A program made the position numbers and the translations under genes. DNA of 64,000 nt, taken from assembly GCA_039679645.1 (NCBI GenBank), contig JBDKUO010000069.1, positions 1 through 64,000 of the forward strand. The letters are read 5' to 3'. Positions 35,827 to 44,261 of the stretch are shown here, piece after piece. Position 1 is the stretch's first letter. Every line of letters begins with the position of its first letter. The notes beneath the pieces are model-generated. The model saw only the letters and a program-made list of their open reading frames with translations. It searched no databases and was not told the origin of the DNA. The DNA comes from Armatimonadota bacterium. Its GTDB lineage: Bacteria > Armatimonadota > UBA5829.

Positions 35827-38139
35827 CTACGGCAAAATTGTCATCTTGAGAGAATCGCCTGAAGTCACTCCGCCAACTCTGGCGTAGAGCCAGTATCCTG
35901 TATACGCCTCCAGCAGATCGCGGTTTGACAACCTGTGATAGCCACGGACCGGAGTTTGAGTATAGTAATACACACTCGTACTTATCCATCCGGCAGCCTG
36001 GGCATCAGATAATGATTTTGTTGTGCCTTTATAAGTAAACAAGGCATTGGTCCATGTGATCTGCTTGTCATATGGATTGCCGAACATATTCCAACCTTTA
36101 TAAAGACTGACTTCATATGCATCACTCGTTTTGGTCGTATTGTACGTGCTGTTCAGCACCACTTCCTCAGAGCTCGGAACCAATAGCCAGAAGCCGGAAC
36201 CTGCAGGAAATGCATATTTTCCGGAGTTTTGATTGTAACTGCCGCCCGTATACCAACTGTAACTTGAGTTCGAGTCGAGTGGGTTCTGCCACGCAAGCAG
36301 GTCATCCGGATAGTTTAAGTATCCTGCTCCGGACGCAGAAGTAGTCTTTGGAGCCCAACGAGCAAGACGGACTCTTGAGGTGCTTGTATCAGAAAAGTCG
36401 GATGATTCTCCATCGGCATTGAGAAATAGATTCTCCGGCAGCGCTTTCATCTTCAAGGTCCCGGTATCAAAACCGGCAATGTCGTAAGGAAGTGATATCA
36501 AGTAGAGGCCGGGCGAAAAAGTCTTGGCAGTAACCGTAAAGACCGCCCAGTCGGTGTATTCTTTCGCGCCGGCAGATGCTGCACCCTTAACGTAGATTGA
36601 GTGTTCGCCCGCACTGAGGGAACAATCCGATGAGTCGAGCGGCCAAGTTATTATATCCGAAACGAGATAGCTGCTGATATTTGAACTGTTTATAATAACA
36701 TATGACATGTCATCCAGATTATCAGGCACGCCATTACCGTCAGCATCAGGATAGTCCATATAGACCTTGACGGATGCCGAATCAATATTATTGAGAGATA
36801 TCTTGATTGTTGGCCTGCAGGAAACCGTTCCGCCCGCACTGGGCTGAAGAATTTTTATGCCGGCATTGGTCAGAGCCGCAGCCACGTCCAGCACGCCTGC
36901 GCCATACTTGTAAGGGTCCAGCGTGCCGGTCTTTGGAGCACGGGCAGACTCCAGCAGTCTGCCTGTAACTTCGCCTGCAGGAATATCGTAGCTTAGTAAA
37001 AGCGCCGCCGCGCCCGCTACATGAGGGCACGCGAACGAGGTGCCTTGTTCATATGCATAAGAGTAGACATACGCGCCAGTGCTATCATCTGTTGTAACGG
37101 ATGTGCTGTAGATTCCGTCAGGATCATTCTCCACGCTCATATCCCCGCCCGGCGCGGCAATGTCGATTGACGAACCGTAGTTGGAATAGGAAGCCAGACT
37201 CTCATCAGGACCTAATGCAGAGACAGAGATCACTCCATTGCATGCGGCCGGATAACACGGAACACTTGTATCATCGTTTCCGGCGGCTGCTACAAGGATA
37301 ACACCGGCAGCGTAGAGCTTTGCCATCATTGCATCGGTAGCGGAGTCATCTCCATAGCCGCCATAACTCATGTTCAACACGTCTACACCCTGGTCCAAAG
37401 CATATTGCTCTGCTTTAAGAAGGGTATCAGCATCCGAGTATATTCCGCTAAATGCCCGAATAGGCAGGATTTTCACGTTTTCCCAGCATACCCCGGTGAC
37501 ACCTACTTCATTATCACCTTGTGCCGCTATAATACCCGAAACAAACGTGCCGTGGCCTACCAGATCATTGCTGCAATCGGTGTCATTATCCACAAAGTCA
37601 TAGCCGGGCAATACTCTTCCGTCCAGATCCGGATGATCAGCAACGCCTGTATCTATTACTCCGACTTTATATTCGTCGCTGCCTTTTTCGATATCCCAGG
37701 CATCAGGCATGTTGATCATTTTCATGCCCCATTGGTTCACATAGCCCGTGTCATTTGGGACATCGCAAAGCGTGTAGATATAGTTGGGCTGAATATGGTC
37801 GATTGCCCACTTGGAAGCTATTCTGGAGCTTAATGACGACGAATGAGAGCTTAATGATGGGCTACCGAATATCGACACCCTGGAAGAATGCCCCATCTTT
37901 ATGTGATACATATCGGACAATGGAAGCTTGTTTACGACCGAAGCTCCCATACTGTTCACGAGGCTCTCGACTGCTGAGGGACTGGTTCCTGATTGCACGT
38001 GGATGATGTACTCATTGGGTACATAGTTCAGATTTCTCGCATCCGCTGCCGCAACGATGGTAAAAAACAGGCTGACCAGTGATGTCAGCACCAAGCCAAG
38101 CAACAACTTTCTATTCAACCGACATGCAAGCGGTCTCAT
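35827..38139 (-). CDS. Subtilisin-like (S8) exported protease with the shared C-terminal module
   Basis: 770 residues from ATG 38139, preceded by GGAGGAGG; the longer frame starts at TTG inside that site. After a signal segment there is an I9-type propeptide (NEYIIHVQSGTSPSAVESL). The S8 catalytic domain has Asp in VGVIDTGVADH, His in GHGTFVSGII, the oxyanion Asn in AAAGND and Ser in QGTSFACPHVAG. A CARDB/Ig-like stretch follows (residues 440-530). The C-terminal tandem module carries GSGFWLLVP, KGWNMFGNPY, AAGWISTSVY and TGYWLYAR, shared with the two exported proteins downstream. It may process or accompany them outside the cell. A strong hairpin lies upstream (38170-38195). Confidence 0.85.
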   Translation of the reverse strand: MRPLACRLNRKLLLGLVLTSLVSLFFTIVAAADARNLNYVPNEYIIHVQSGTSPSAVESLVNSMGASVVNKLPLSDMYHIKMGHSSRVSIFGSPSLSSHSSSLSSRIASKWAIDHIQPNYIYTLCDVPNDTGYVNQWGMKMINMPDAWDIEKGSDEYKVGVIDTGVADHPDLDGRVLPGYDFVDNDTDCSNDLVGHGTFVSGIIAAQGDNEVGVTGVCWENVKILPIRAFSGIYSDADTLLKAEQYALDQGVDVLNMSYGGYGDDSATDAMMAKLYAAGVILVAAAGNDDTSVPCYPAACNGVISVSALGPDESLASYSNYGSSIDIAAPGGDMSVENDPDGIYSTSVTTDDSTGAYVYSYAYEQGTSFACPHVAGAAALLLSYDIPAGEVTGRLLESARAPKTGTLDPYKYGAGVLDVAAALTNAGIKILQPSAGGTVSCRPTIKISLNNIDSASVKVYMDYPDADGNGVPDNLDDMSYVIINSSNISSYLVSDIITWPLDSSDCSLSAGEHSIYVKGAASAGAKEYTDWAVFTVTAKTFSPGLYLISLPYDIAGFDTGTLKMKALPENLFLNADGESSDFSDTSTSRVRLARWAPKTTSASGAGYLNYPDDLLAWQNPLDSNSSYSWYTGGSYNQNSGKYAFPAGSGFWLLVPSSEEVVLNSTYNTTKTSDAYEVSLYKGWNMFGNPYDKQITWTNALFTYKGTTKSLSDAQAAGWISTSVYYYTQTPVRGYHRLSNRDLLEAYTGYWLYARVGGVTSGDSLKMTILP

Positions 38140-38169
38140 TCTCCAATCCTCCTCCAACGATCTATACAG

Positions 38170-38195
38170 GGGCGGCGATACACAAATCGCCGCCC
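38170..38195. other. Perfect 10-bp hairpin between the CsgG-like and protease genes
   Basis: GGGCGGCGAT and ATCGCCGCCC pair perfectly around a six-base loop, 15 bases after the stop of the CsgG-like gene. No T-run follows on the minus strand (CTGTATAG), so it looks more like an RNA-processing or stability hairpin than a terminator. Confidence 0.55.
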
Positions 38196-38209
38196 AAAAT
38201 TACAGGTTG

Positions 38210-40027
38210 TTAATCCGAACTCGGCTCTACAGGCGGTATCGAGCTGATCTCGAACCTGTTTTGCTCGCCTTTATACCACCCGTCGCCCGTGTCCTCTTCA
38301 TGTCTGCAATACACAGTCCAACCCATAATGACGCCGGGATAGTCTTCAAGCGTACTGGCCAAACCGGTCCGCTGAGCATCAGTAAGGGTAACAGTCGGAC
38401 CGGTCTCGGTAATTAAACTCGATGTCCAAGTCGGACCTGTCCCGGCTACTACCGGCGCGACCAATACATAATAGGTATCAGCACCGTCCTTGCGGTTCCA
38501 CTCCAGATTCACAGTGCCGTCCTGAAGGTCGCTGATCTGAAGCTCGGGCGGCGCATCGCTGGTCGAATACGCCGGAGAAACAACGTCGCTGTTGTGCACC
38601 GGATCGATCACGGTAGCTTTTACAGTATTGCTCACACCCGTGAGATGATACGTTGTTTCGGTCGTGTCGGTCGTGTCAGTCGTATCACTAGATGACGAAT
38701 CACTAGATGTAGTTTTTGTCGTTTTATACAGCACTCGAACCTGATAGTCATGAGTGGTGCCATAAGGCTCAATCGGTACCTTCGTAGTTTGTGAGGTGTA
38801 TTTCTGTGACGGATTGATATCAAGCGAGTAGTAGTTGACCGTGAGATCACTACCGCTGCCGTAAAGACCAGCTATACTGGTATAGCCCATATCAATCGCC
38901 CCAGAATCACGTATGACCTTCACCGGCGCTGTAGAATCGGTGAAACTGTCTCTTATAACCTCATATTCCAGCACATTTGTGCCATGACCGTATTTGCTTG
39001 CGTCCCAGGTAATTACGGTCGGATCGGAAACACTGATGCTGGGCGCATCCTCTGCACCACGCCCGCCCTTGAAGAGCGAGACAACTCCAAAAACAAGAGC
39101 CGCACCCAGAAGGAACTTGCCTATCTTGCTGATAGCGCTGCCCTTAGTCCTGCTCTGCGTGGGCGCCCCTGAAGGTAAAGACTGGGTCCTTGCGGCCCCT
39201 CCCACAGCAGGCATATCAAAAATCGCCTTTGCTTTATCCTGAGCCTGGATTCCACGCATGGATTTTGTGATCTTTGCTATACTGTCCACCGGAGTGACTG
39301 ATTGAACGGAAAGGTAGCCAATAATTTCCCTGTCTCGCAGGACTATCATCTGCATGCCCGGCTTTATGCCGTCACGAGCGCCTTTATTAAGCATAACCTG
39401 GCTGGCACCCAAGCTGTTTTGAACTGTGGCCTCGGGAATGACATAGTCCACCATCGTTTTAACGCCAAGAAATGCGGCATTATTGATCGCTTCGACTATG
39501 AGAGCATCATCATCGGGAGTGTAGCCTACCCGTGCACTCGATTGACCTGTCTGCACGGCACCATTTACGATCTCACCGGAAGCCTGGTCGTACATTCGTA
39601 GAATAAGCGTCACAGATGCTCGTCTTGTAACGCCTGAACCTGCCAATTGAACAGAGGTGATGGAACCCTCAAGCATAGCATCAGCGCTCAAAGACTCGCC
39701 CAGCCTCACCAGGCCGACCTTATCAAGCGGAGAATGTAGATCAAGCGCCTCCATCGCTGCCTTGATAGTCGTACGACTGTTGCTGCCGACATCGAAGCGA
39801 GTAGTCTTGCTCATCTCGACCACGACCGCATCAGTCGCGAGTCTGGCAAGCAGATCACCCTGAACACCGGACTCGTTGACAAACTCAACAACAGCAACCG
39901 AATATTGGGGCATAAGCTGAGCCTCTGCCCGCTTTGATAGCGGCAGGGGCGCTATTGTTGCTATGAGCGCTATTATCACGGCATAGCACACGTCCTTGAA
40001 AACCCTGCATTGCATTAGCTGCCTCAA
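38210..40027 (-). CDS. CsgG-like exported protein with a membrane segment and Fn3-like end
   Basis: 605 residues. Start either TTG 40027 (AGGGAGG upstream) or ATG 40015. After a signal segment, YSVAVVEFVNESG opens a CsgG/FlgT-like domain (residues 40-190), with LGESLSADAMLEGSI and VTLILRMYDQASGEIV typical of it. Residues 200-260 resemble the FlgT C-terminal barrel (GIKPGMQMIVLRD). A second hydrophobic stretch lies near 300 (FLLGAALVFGVVSLF). The last 270 residues look like two Fn3-type domains, joined by a Ser/Asp/Thr linker (DTTDTTDTTETT) encoded by a short tandem repeat. First gene of the export locus; could be the channel or organiser for the proteins that follow. Confidence 0.6.
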   Translation of the reverse strand: MRQLMQCRVFKDVCYAVIIALIATIAPLPLSKRAEAQLMPQYSVAVVEFVNESGVQGDLLARLATDAVVVEMSKTTRFDVGSNSRTTIKAAMEALDLHSPLDKVGLVRLGESLSADAMLEGSITSVQLAGSGVTRRASVTLILRMYDQASGEIVNGAVQTGQSSARVGYTPDDDALIVEAINNAAFLGVKTMVDYVIPEATVQNSLGASQVMLNKGARDGIKPGMQMIVLRDREIIGYLSVQSVTPVDSIAKITKSMRGIQAQDKAKAIFDMPAVGGAARTQSLPSGAPTQSRTKGSAISKIGKFLLGAALVFGVVSLFKGGRGAEDAPSISVSDPTVITWDASKYGHGTNVLEYEVIRDSFTDSTAPVKVIRDSGAIDMGYTSIAGLYGSGSDLTVNYYSLDINPSQKYTSQTTKVPIEPYGTTHDYQVRVLYKTTKTTSSDSSSSDTTDTTDTTETTYHLTGVSNTVKATVIDPVHNSDVVSPAYSTSDAPPELQISDLQDGTVNLEWNRKDGADTYYVLVAPVVAGTGPTWTSSLITETGPTVTLTDAQRTGLASTLEDYPGVIMGWTVYCRHEEDTGDGWYKGEQNRFEISSIPPVEPSSD

Positions 40028-40305
40028 CGGTAGATAACCTCCCTAAAATCCAATTCCAACAAGATATAATCGCCGACAAACCACATGGCCAAAGCATGTC
40101 TTTTCGGGAAAACAAACCTGGGCGCCATCGAGGTGCGGCAAGGGGACTTGCACTCGAACGAGCAACGCGGAAACCCGGCAGCCGGCCGCTTGGCGTCTGC
40201 CATATCTTATCTCCACAATACCCATAACCTCACGCAAACGTGACAGTAAGTTATCCGCGTAAAACCGCCCGACTTGATACTCATCCGTCAACAACTATAG
40301 CACAA
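40028..40305. other. 278-base non-coding region upstream of the CsgG-like gene
   Basis: Contains a small hairpin TCACG-CAAA-CGTGA (40230-40243) and a G/C-rich palindromic middle (40130-40190). A weak promoter candidate on the minus strand is TTGGCC (40087-40092) with TTATAT 17 bases downstream. A GTTCGAG word near 40155 recalls a tRNA T-loop, but no tRNA folds. Part of the region vaguely resembles a c-di-GMP-I riboswitch but lacks needed parts. It may be a long leader of the export locus. Confidence 0.4.
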
Positions 40306-40920
40306 CTACTCATGTAAGAGCAAGAGGATTTCACGCCAAACACCTTCTACCGATGCCCGCAAAGACCCCAAATCCGAGTCGTTCCATATCACGCGGTCGG
40401 CACGGCGAACTTTGAACTCCATCGGCATTTGTGAACCGATCCTGCGAAGGGCATCATCGCGAGAGATACCACTTCTGCTTGTCAGACGACTTACCTGCGT
40501 CTCTTGTTCCGCAGCAACCAGGATTACTTCATCCACCATCGACTCCATATGGCATTCCATCAAAAGTGGAATCTCTACCGCCAACACCTTGTCATCGGCA
40601 GGATTGTCTCTAAATGTCTTTATCGCAAGGCCGATTTTATCGATGATACGTGGATGGGTTATTGCATCAAGATCCGCTCTGGCTTTGGAGTCGGCGAAAA
40701 TCAATTGCGCGAGAGCCGGCCTGTTGATGCGGCCATCGGGAAGCATCACACCCTCTCCAAAGCGCTTGCGGACCTCAAGATATGCAGGCTCGCCTACATC
40801 CAAAACTTGCCTGGCAACGTCGTCGGCGCTTAGAACGCGGGCACCCAATTCAGCCAGCATACCGAGCACCGTGCTCTTGCCTGTGCCAATTCCACCAGTT
40901 ATGCCTATTACGTAAGCCAT
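40306..40920 (-). CDS. coaE: Dephospho-CoA kinase
   Basis: 204 residues from the ATG at 40920 (MAYVIGITGGIG). CoaE phosphorylates the 3'-OH of dephospho-CoA, the last step of coenzyme A synthesis. P-loop GGIGTGKST, then SADDVARQVL, THPRI and a CoA-domain lid. Starts at 40926 or 40929 are close alternatives. The longest frame (40971) would read through a strong terminator hairpin at 40944-40970 and is therefore unlikely. Follows rpsA on the same strand. Confidence 0.92.
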   Translation of the reverse strand: MAYVIGITGGIGTGKSTVLGMLAELGARVLSADDVARQVLDVGEPAYLEVRKRFGEGVMLPDGRINRPALAQLIFADSKARADLDAITHPRIIDKIGLAIKTFRDNPADDKVLAVEIPLLMECHMESMVDEVILVAAEQETQVSRLTSRSGISRDDALRRIGSQMPMEFKVRRADRVIWNDSDLGSLRASVEGVWREILLLLHE

Positions 40921-40943
40921 ACTCATCATTAAACACAAAGTAA

Positions 40944-40970
40944 TGGCCCAGCGCAAGCCGCGCCGGGCCA
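40944..40970 (-). terminator. Terminator-like hairpin between rpsA and coaE
   Basis: TGGCCCGGCGC and GCGCTGGGCCA pair on the minus strand with one G-U pair around a five-base loop, followed by TTACTTTGTG. It probably limits transcription from rpsA into coaE. Confidence 0.65.
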
Positions 40971-41024
40971 TATGAACCGATTTCTGCTCGGCATAGAAAT
41001 CAATTGTTCAGCCGAGAACATTTC

Positions 41025-42629
41025 CTATGCTTCAGATTCTTTAGACTCTTCTTCGGCTGCGAGCGCCACAGGCTCTTGGACGGGCGTTTCGGCAACCTCG
41101 GCGGTCTCGGACGGAGTTTCGGCCTCAGCGGCGGCTTCAGGCGCCTCAGTAACCGGCTCCATCTCGGCCTTGATACTCTCTTCCATCTCCAGCTCTTCCT
41201 GAGCCTGAGCCAGAGCTTCAGCTTCGGTGATCTCTTCCTTCTTGGCTTTGGTTCTTGATTTCTTCGCGGGTTTCTCCTTCTTTTCGCCGAAATCAAGTTC
41301 ACCAAGCTGCTCGCCGATCAGGTCACCTATTGTGGTCTTGGTCTCGGGCTTGGCTTGAGCGTAGCTGCGAAACTCGGTCTCTTCACGCTCTTTCTCCTTC
41401 TGAGTCATCAACTGCCTCATGGACAGAGTCAACCGCCGCTCGTCGGGGCGAAGGTCAATGACCTTGACCTCTACCTCCTGACCGACGCTGACTACCTCTT
41501 CAGGATTATTGACACGCTTCAAAGCAAGCTCGGAGTTGGGTATGATGCCCTCAATGCCGCCCTCGACCTGAACGAAAGCGCCGAACGGAACGAGCCTGGA
41601 GATTGCGCCGGTAAAGACATCACCCACTTTATAGAGCCGTTTGATATCTTCCCACGGATCGGGCAGTATCTGCCTGAGACCAAGGGAAACCCTGCCCTGC
41701 TCCAGGTTGAGCTTGAGAACCATGACCTGAATTTTCTGGCCGACCTTTACGACCTCGGACGGATGATTGATCCTGGTCCAGGACATCTCGGAAATGTGCA
41801 ACAGGCCGTCAACGCCACCCAGGTCGATAAATGCGCCGTAATCGGTAAGCCTGCGAACGACGCCTTCTCGGATCTGACCAACCGCAAGTGTCGCAACAGT
41901 CTCTTTCTTGAGCTCTTCGCGCTCTTCTTCAACCGCAAGCCTGTTGGAGAGGACGACTTTCCTGCGCTCTCGATCGACTTCGATTATCTTAAACGGCATG
42001 CTCTGACCGACAAACTTATCCAGGTTCTTGAGCTTGCCGCTCTGGACATGTGATGCGGGGACGAAACCCCTGATCCCGAGATCGACAACCAGCCCGCCCT
42101 TGACACGGTCGGTAACCATCGCCTTGATGACTTCCTTGTCGGCAAATGCCTTGTCAACCCGGTCCCATGCGTTTTCGAAGTCAGCTCTCTTCTTGGAAAG
42201 AACAGGTCCGCCTTCATGACTTTCAGACTCGACAACATAGACCTTTATCTTCTCGCCAATGGAGACGACCTCTTCCGGCTCAAGGCTGGGATCGCGCGTA
42301 AGCTCGTTGGGCTTAATTACGCCTTCCGACTTCGTTCCTACATCCACAAGCACGCCTTCTCGGTCGATGTGTACAACTACACCCTCGACGACATCACCCG
42401 GAGACAGTGACCTGAACGTCCCTGAATAATCGACTCCGGCTCCACCCATCTGGGCCATCGCCGCCTCCATGGTCATCGGTTCCTCGGCCTCAGTCGTTAC
42501 CGACTCCTCCGCAGGCTTCAGACTCTCATCAACCTGACCCGGCTCATTAGCGCCGGAACCGAAAGGGGTCTCAGACATCTCGTGCGTATGGACGGACGTT
42601 TGCTCCCGCTCCACATTCTCATCAGACAT
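41025..42629 (-). CDS. rpsA: Ribosomal protein S1
   Basis: 534 residues. After an acidic N-terminal 70 residues there are four S1 (OB-fold) domains, for instance GDVVEGVVVHIDREGVLVDVG, VKGGLVVDLGIRGFVPASH, GVVRRLTDYGAFIDLGGVDG and GAISRLVPFGAFVQVEGGIEG. The last 130 residues are Lys- then Glu/Ala-rich and low in complexity (KKEKPAKKSRTKAKKEE). S1 helps mRNA bind the 30S subunit. Four domains rather than six is common outside Proteobacteria. It has its own promoter and a leader of about 210 bases. Confidence 0.93.
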   Translation of the reverse strand: MSDENVEREQTSVHTHEMSETPFGSGANEPGQVDESLKPAEESVTTEAEEPMTMEAAMAQMGGAGVDYSGTFRSLSPGDVVEGVVVHIDREGVLVDVGTKSEGVIKPNELTRDPSLEPEEVVSIGEKIKVYVVESESHEGGPVLSKKRADFENAWDRVDKAFADKEVIKAMVTDRVKGGLVVDLGIRGFVPASHVQSGKLKNLDKFVGQSMPFKIIEVDRERRKVVLSNRLAVEEEREELKKETVATLAVGQIREGVVRRLTDYGAFIDLGGVDGLLHISEMSWTRINHPSEVVKVGQKIQVMVLKLNLEQGRVSLGLRQILPDPWEDIKRLYKVGDVFTGAISRLVPFGAFVQVEGGIEGIIPNSELALKRVNNPEEVVSVGQEVEVKVIDLRPDERRLTLSMRQLMTQKEKEREETEFRSYAQAKPETKTTIGDLIGEQLGELDFGEKKEKPAKKSRTKAKKEEITEAEALAQAQEELEMEESIKAEMEPVTEAPEAAAEAETPSETAEVAETPVQEPVALAAEEESKESEA

Positions 42630-42840
42630 TGCTCAACACTCCTCTCGCGAGCTGCAAAAGCATACCCGCTTTTACTAGTCATCCCAAGCGGCAGACAACC
42701 GCGCGGGGCAAGCCATTACGGCCGGCATAAATCAACAACACCGATATGCGCTTTATACACTCTGTATAGCGCTTCGGCTGCATCTTCTAAAATTGTCCGG
42801 CGAAATTTTTGCCGGTGAAACTCTATTACCGATGGCTCTG
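42630..42840 (-). other. rpsA 5' leader with hairpins
   Basis: Between the promoter at 42848-42876 and the ATG lies a long untranslated leader. It can form GCGCTATAC/GTATAAAGCGC (42759-42784, two-base bulge) and a GCCGG/CCGGC pair around 42798-42815. S1 genes are often feedback-controlled through leader structure; whether this one is cannot be told from sequence. Confidence 0.45.
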
Positions 42841-42847
42841 ACTCTCT

Positions 42848-42876
42848 ATAATAACCCCTTAAACGCTCAGCGTCAA
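42848..42876 (-). promoter_or_regulatory. Sigma70-type promoter of rpsA
   Basis: TTGACG (42871-42876) and TATTAT (42848-42853) on the minus strand have a 17-base spacer, about 210 bases upstream of the rpsA ATG. Confidence 0.65.
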
Positions 42877-42902
42877 ATTACATTTTTCAGATAGATATTG
42901 CA

Positions 42903-43673
42903 TCAGTTTATTATTAGCTTAATCGCCCCAATGGCTGCAAGAAAAAGCACCGTGTCGTTGAACGCCCTCTGAGAAATACGCGGCAGCATCCACTTGCCGA
43001 GAAAAACACCGCCCAAAATACCAGGCAACAACACTGCGTCTATGATAAGAGAGTGTGCTGAGATAACCGGTTTAGCCGGGTTCAACATTGTAAGAAATAT
43101 ATAGATCGGGACTTTGCTTACATTGATAATAAAAAAATACCACGCCGACGTGCCCATGAACTCTTTTTTGGACATCCCCAGTGCGGACAAATATATAGTC
43201 ATAATAGGCCCGGCGGCATTGGAAACAGTCGTTGTAAACCCAGCAAACACACCAGTGGAAGCAACTCCGGCTCGTGAATGCGGAGTGAGGCGGTCATTCA
43301 TATGAGAACGCAGGAGATGCAGCACCAACATTACTATTATTAAAGCGCCGATTATAATGCCCAGGATATCTTTGGTGCTCTGAGACTTGCCGACCAGCCA
43401 CATGGAAACAGCGCCCACTGCCATACCGACCACCACCCATGGAAAGAGCCTAAGCAGTTTATCCCACTGCGTGTGCCTGTGATACCATATGACCGCAAAG
43501 ACATCTGCAAATATTAACATTGGCAGCATAATGCCGACAGACTGCCTTCCGCCAAAAGCCATTGCAAGCAGAGTGACCACCAGTATCCCGACACCGGGCA
43601 CTCCAGTCTTGGACACCCCTACGATGACCGCTGCGCTAACTCCAAAGAACCATTGCCAAAGATCCAAATGCAT
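42903..43673 (-). CDS. TauE/SafE-family membrane transporter
   Basis: 256 residues with about eight membrane helices in two halves. Each half carries the family pattern: GVSKTGVPGVGIL early and FAGFTTTVSNAAGPIMTIYL in the middle, matching the G-SxxG-G and N-AGP motifs of sulfite/organosulfur anion exporters. The substrate cannot be told. It ends a few bases before the rpsA promoter. The upstream region holds the second hairpin cluster. Confidence 0.88.
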   Translation of the reverse strand: MHLDLWQWFFGVSAAVIVGVSKTGVPGVGILVVTLLAMAFGGRQSVGIMLPMLIFADVFAVIWYHRHTQWDKLLRLFPWVVVGMAVGAVSMWLVGKSQSTKDILGIIIGALIIVMLVLHLLRSHMNDRLTPHSRAGVASTGVFAGFTTTVSNAAGPIMTIYLSALGMSKKEFMGTSAWYFFIINVSKVPIYIFLTMLNPAKPVISAHSLIIDAVLLPGILGGVFLGKWMLPRISQRAFNDTVLFLAAIGAIKLIIN

Positions 43674-43824
43674 TGCTTACTTCCAACATGTTGATCAAGG
43701 GTAGCTGTTGCACCCCGAAACATTATACAGGATCGTCTGTAAAATGGATAATAGATGCCAGTCCAGCTTCAGGGAGAACGAACGAACTTTTTGTAACGAT
43801 GTTCAAACACATCACTCGTATGAT

Positions 43825-43957
43825 GGGTAAGGATCTCCGAATCCTTACCCGAGAACCAGTGCCGGATATCCGAATCCGGCTATTCCAGCAAAGGTTACAG
43901 GGTTCGGAGACCCCAATTCGGCATTAAGGTGACGATTCGGAGATCGTCACCTATCAG
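43825..43957. repeat. Cluster of hairpins with a conserved TCGGAR-type loop, copy B
   Basis: Four adjacent hairpins: GGGTAAGGAT/ATCCTTACCC (loop CTCCGA, 43825-43850), GCCGGAT/ATCCGGC (loop ATCCGA, 43861-43880), GGGT/ACCC (loop TCGGAG, 43900-43913) and AGGTGACGAT/ATCGTCACCT (loop TCGGAG, 43927-43952). Every stem is perfect and different; the six-base loop is the same or its complement. The last half matches 16052-16122. Confidence 0.8.
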
Positions 43958-44261
43958 GCGTTCACATTTTTGTAACTCGTGCGTTAGCCCTGAGTCCAGC
44001 TTTAGAGGAAGTCGGCTTTCAGTCTTGATATTATAAAAAGGCACATGTGTCGCTCAGATGGGTACAACTTAACACAGAACACGCGGTTAAGATTTGCCTG
44101 CCTGTCATTTTTGCCGACGTACATAAAATGAGCAGGTGGCATGGTCAGGATACCACCTGCTTGGGGCAATAGAGGACGGCTATCTTGCCAGGTCGGCACC
44201 GTCCCGTAGGCAAGGCGTTTATACCCGCCCGCTTTGCTTGCCAAACACGCATTTGATTGAA
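43958..44261. other. Non-coding region with a terminator-like hairpin and a pseudoknot-like motif
   Basis: AGCAGGTGG/CCACCTGCT (44131-44161) lies downstream of the YHS gene and is followed on the minus strand by CATTTTATG, so it may be its terminator. Nearby, GGACGG (44174-44179) can pair with CCGTCC (44199-44204) while CTTGCC (44184-44189) pairs with GGCAAG (44209-44214), an interlocked H-type pseudoknot arrangement. No gene was accepted here. Confidence 0.45.

Noticed and set aside
40085-40200. tRNA-like or c-di-GMP-I-like signal upstream of the CsgG-like gene
   Set aside because: A GTTCGAG word and a GACGCCAAGC...GCCGGGTTTCC stretch recall a T-loop and GEMM parts, but the acceptor stem, D-arm or tetraloop receptor needed for either do not form.
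40921-40971. N-terminal extension of coaE
   Set aside because: It would translate the rpsA terminator hairpin; the family N-terminus MAYVIGITGG begins after it.
43825-43957. CRISPR array
   Set aside because: Repeats are palindromes with different stems and no unique equal-length spacers, and no cas gene is in the window.
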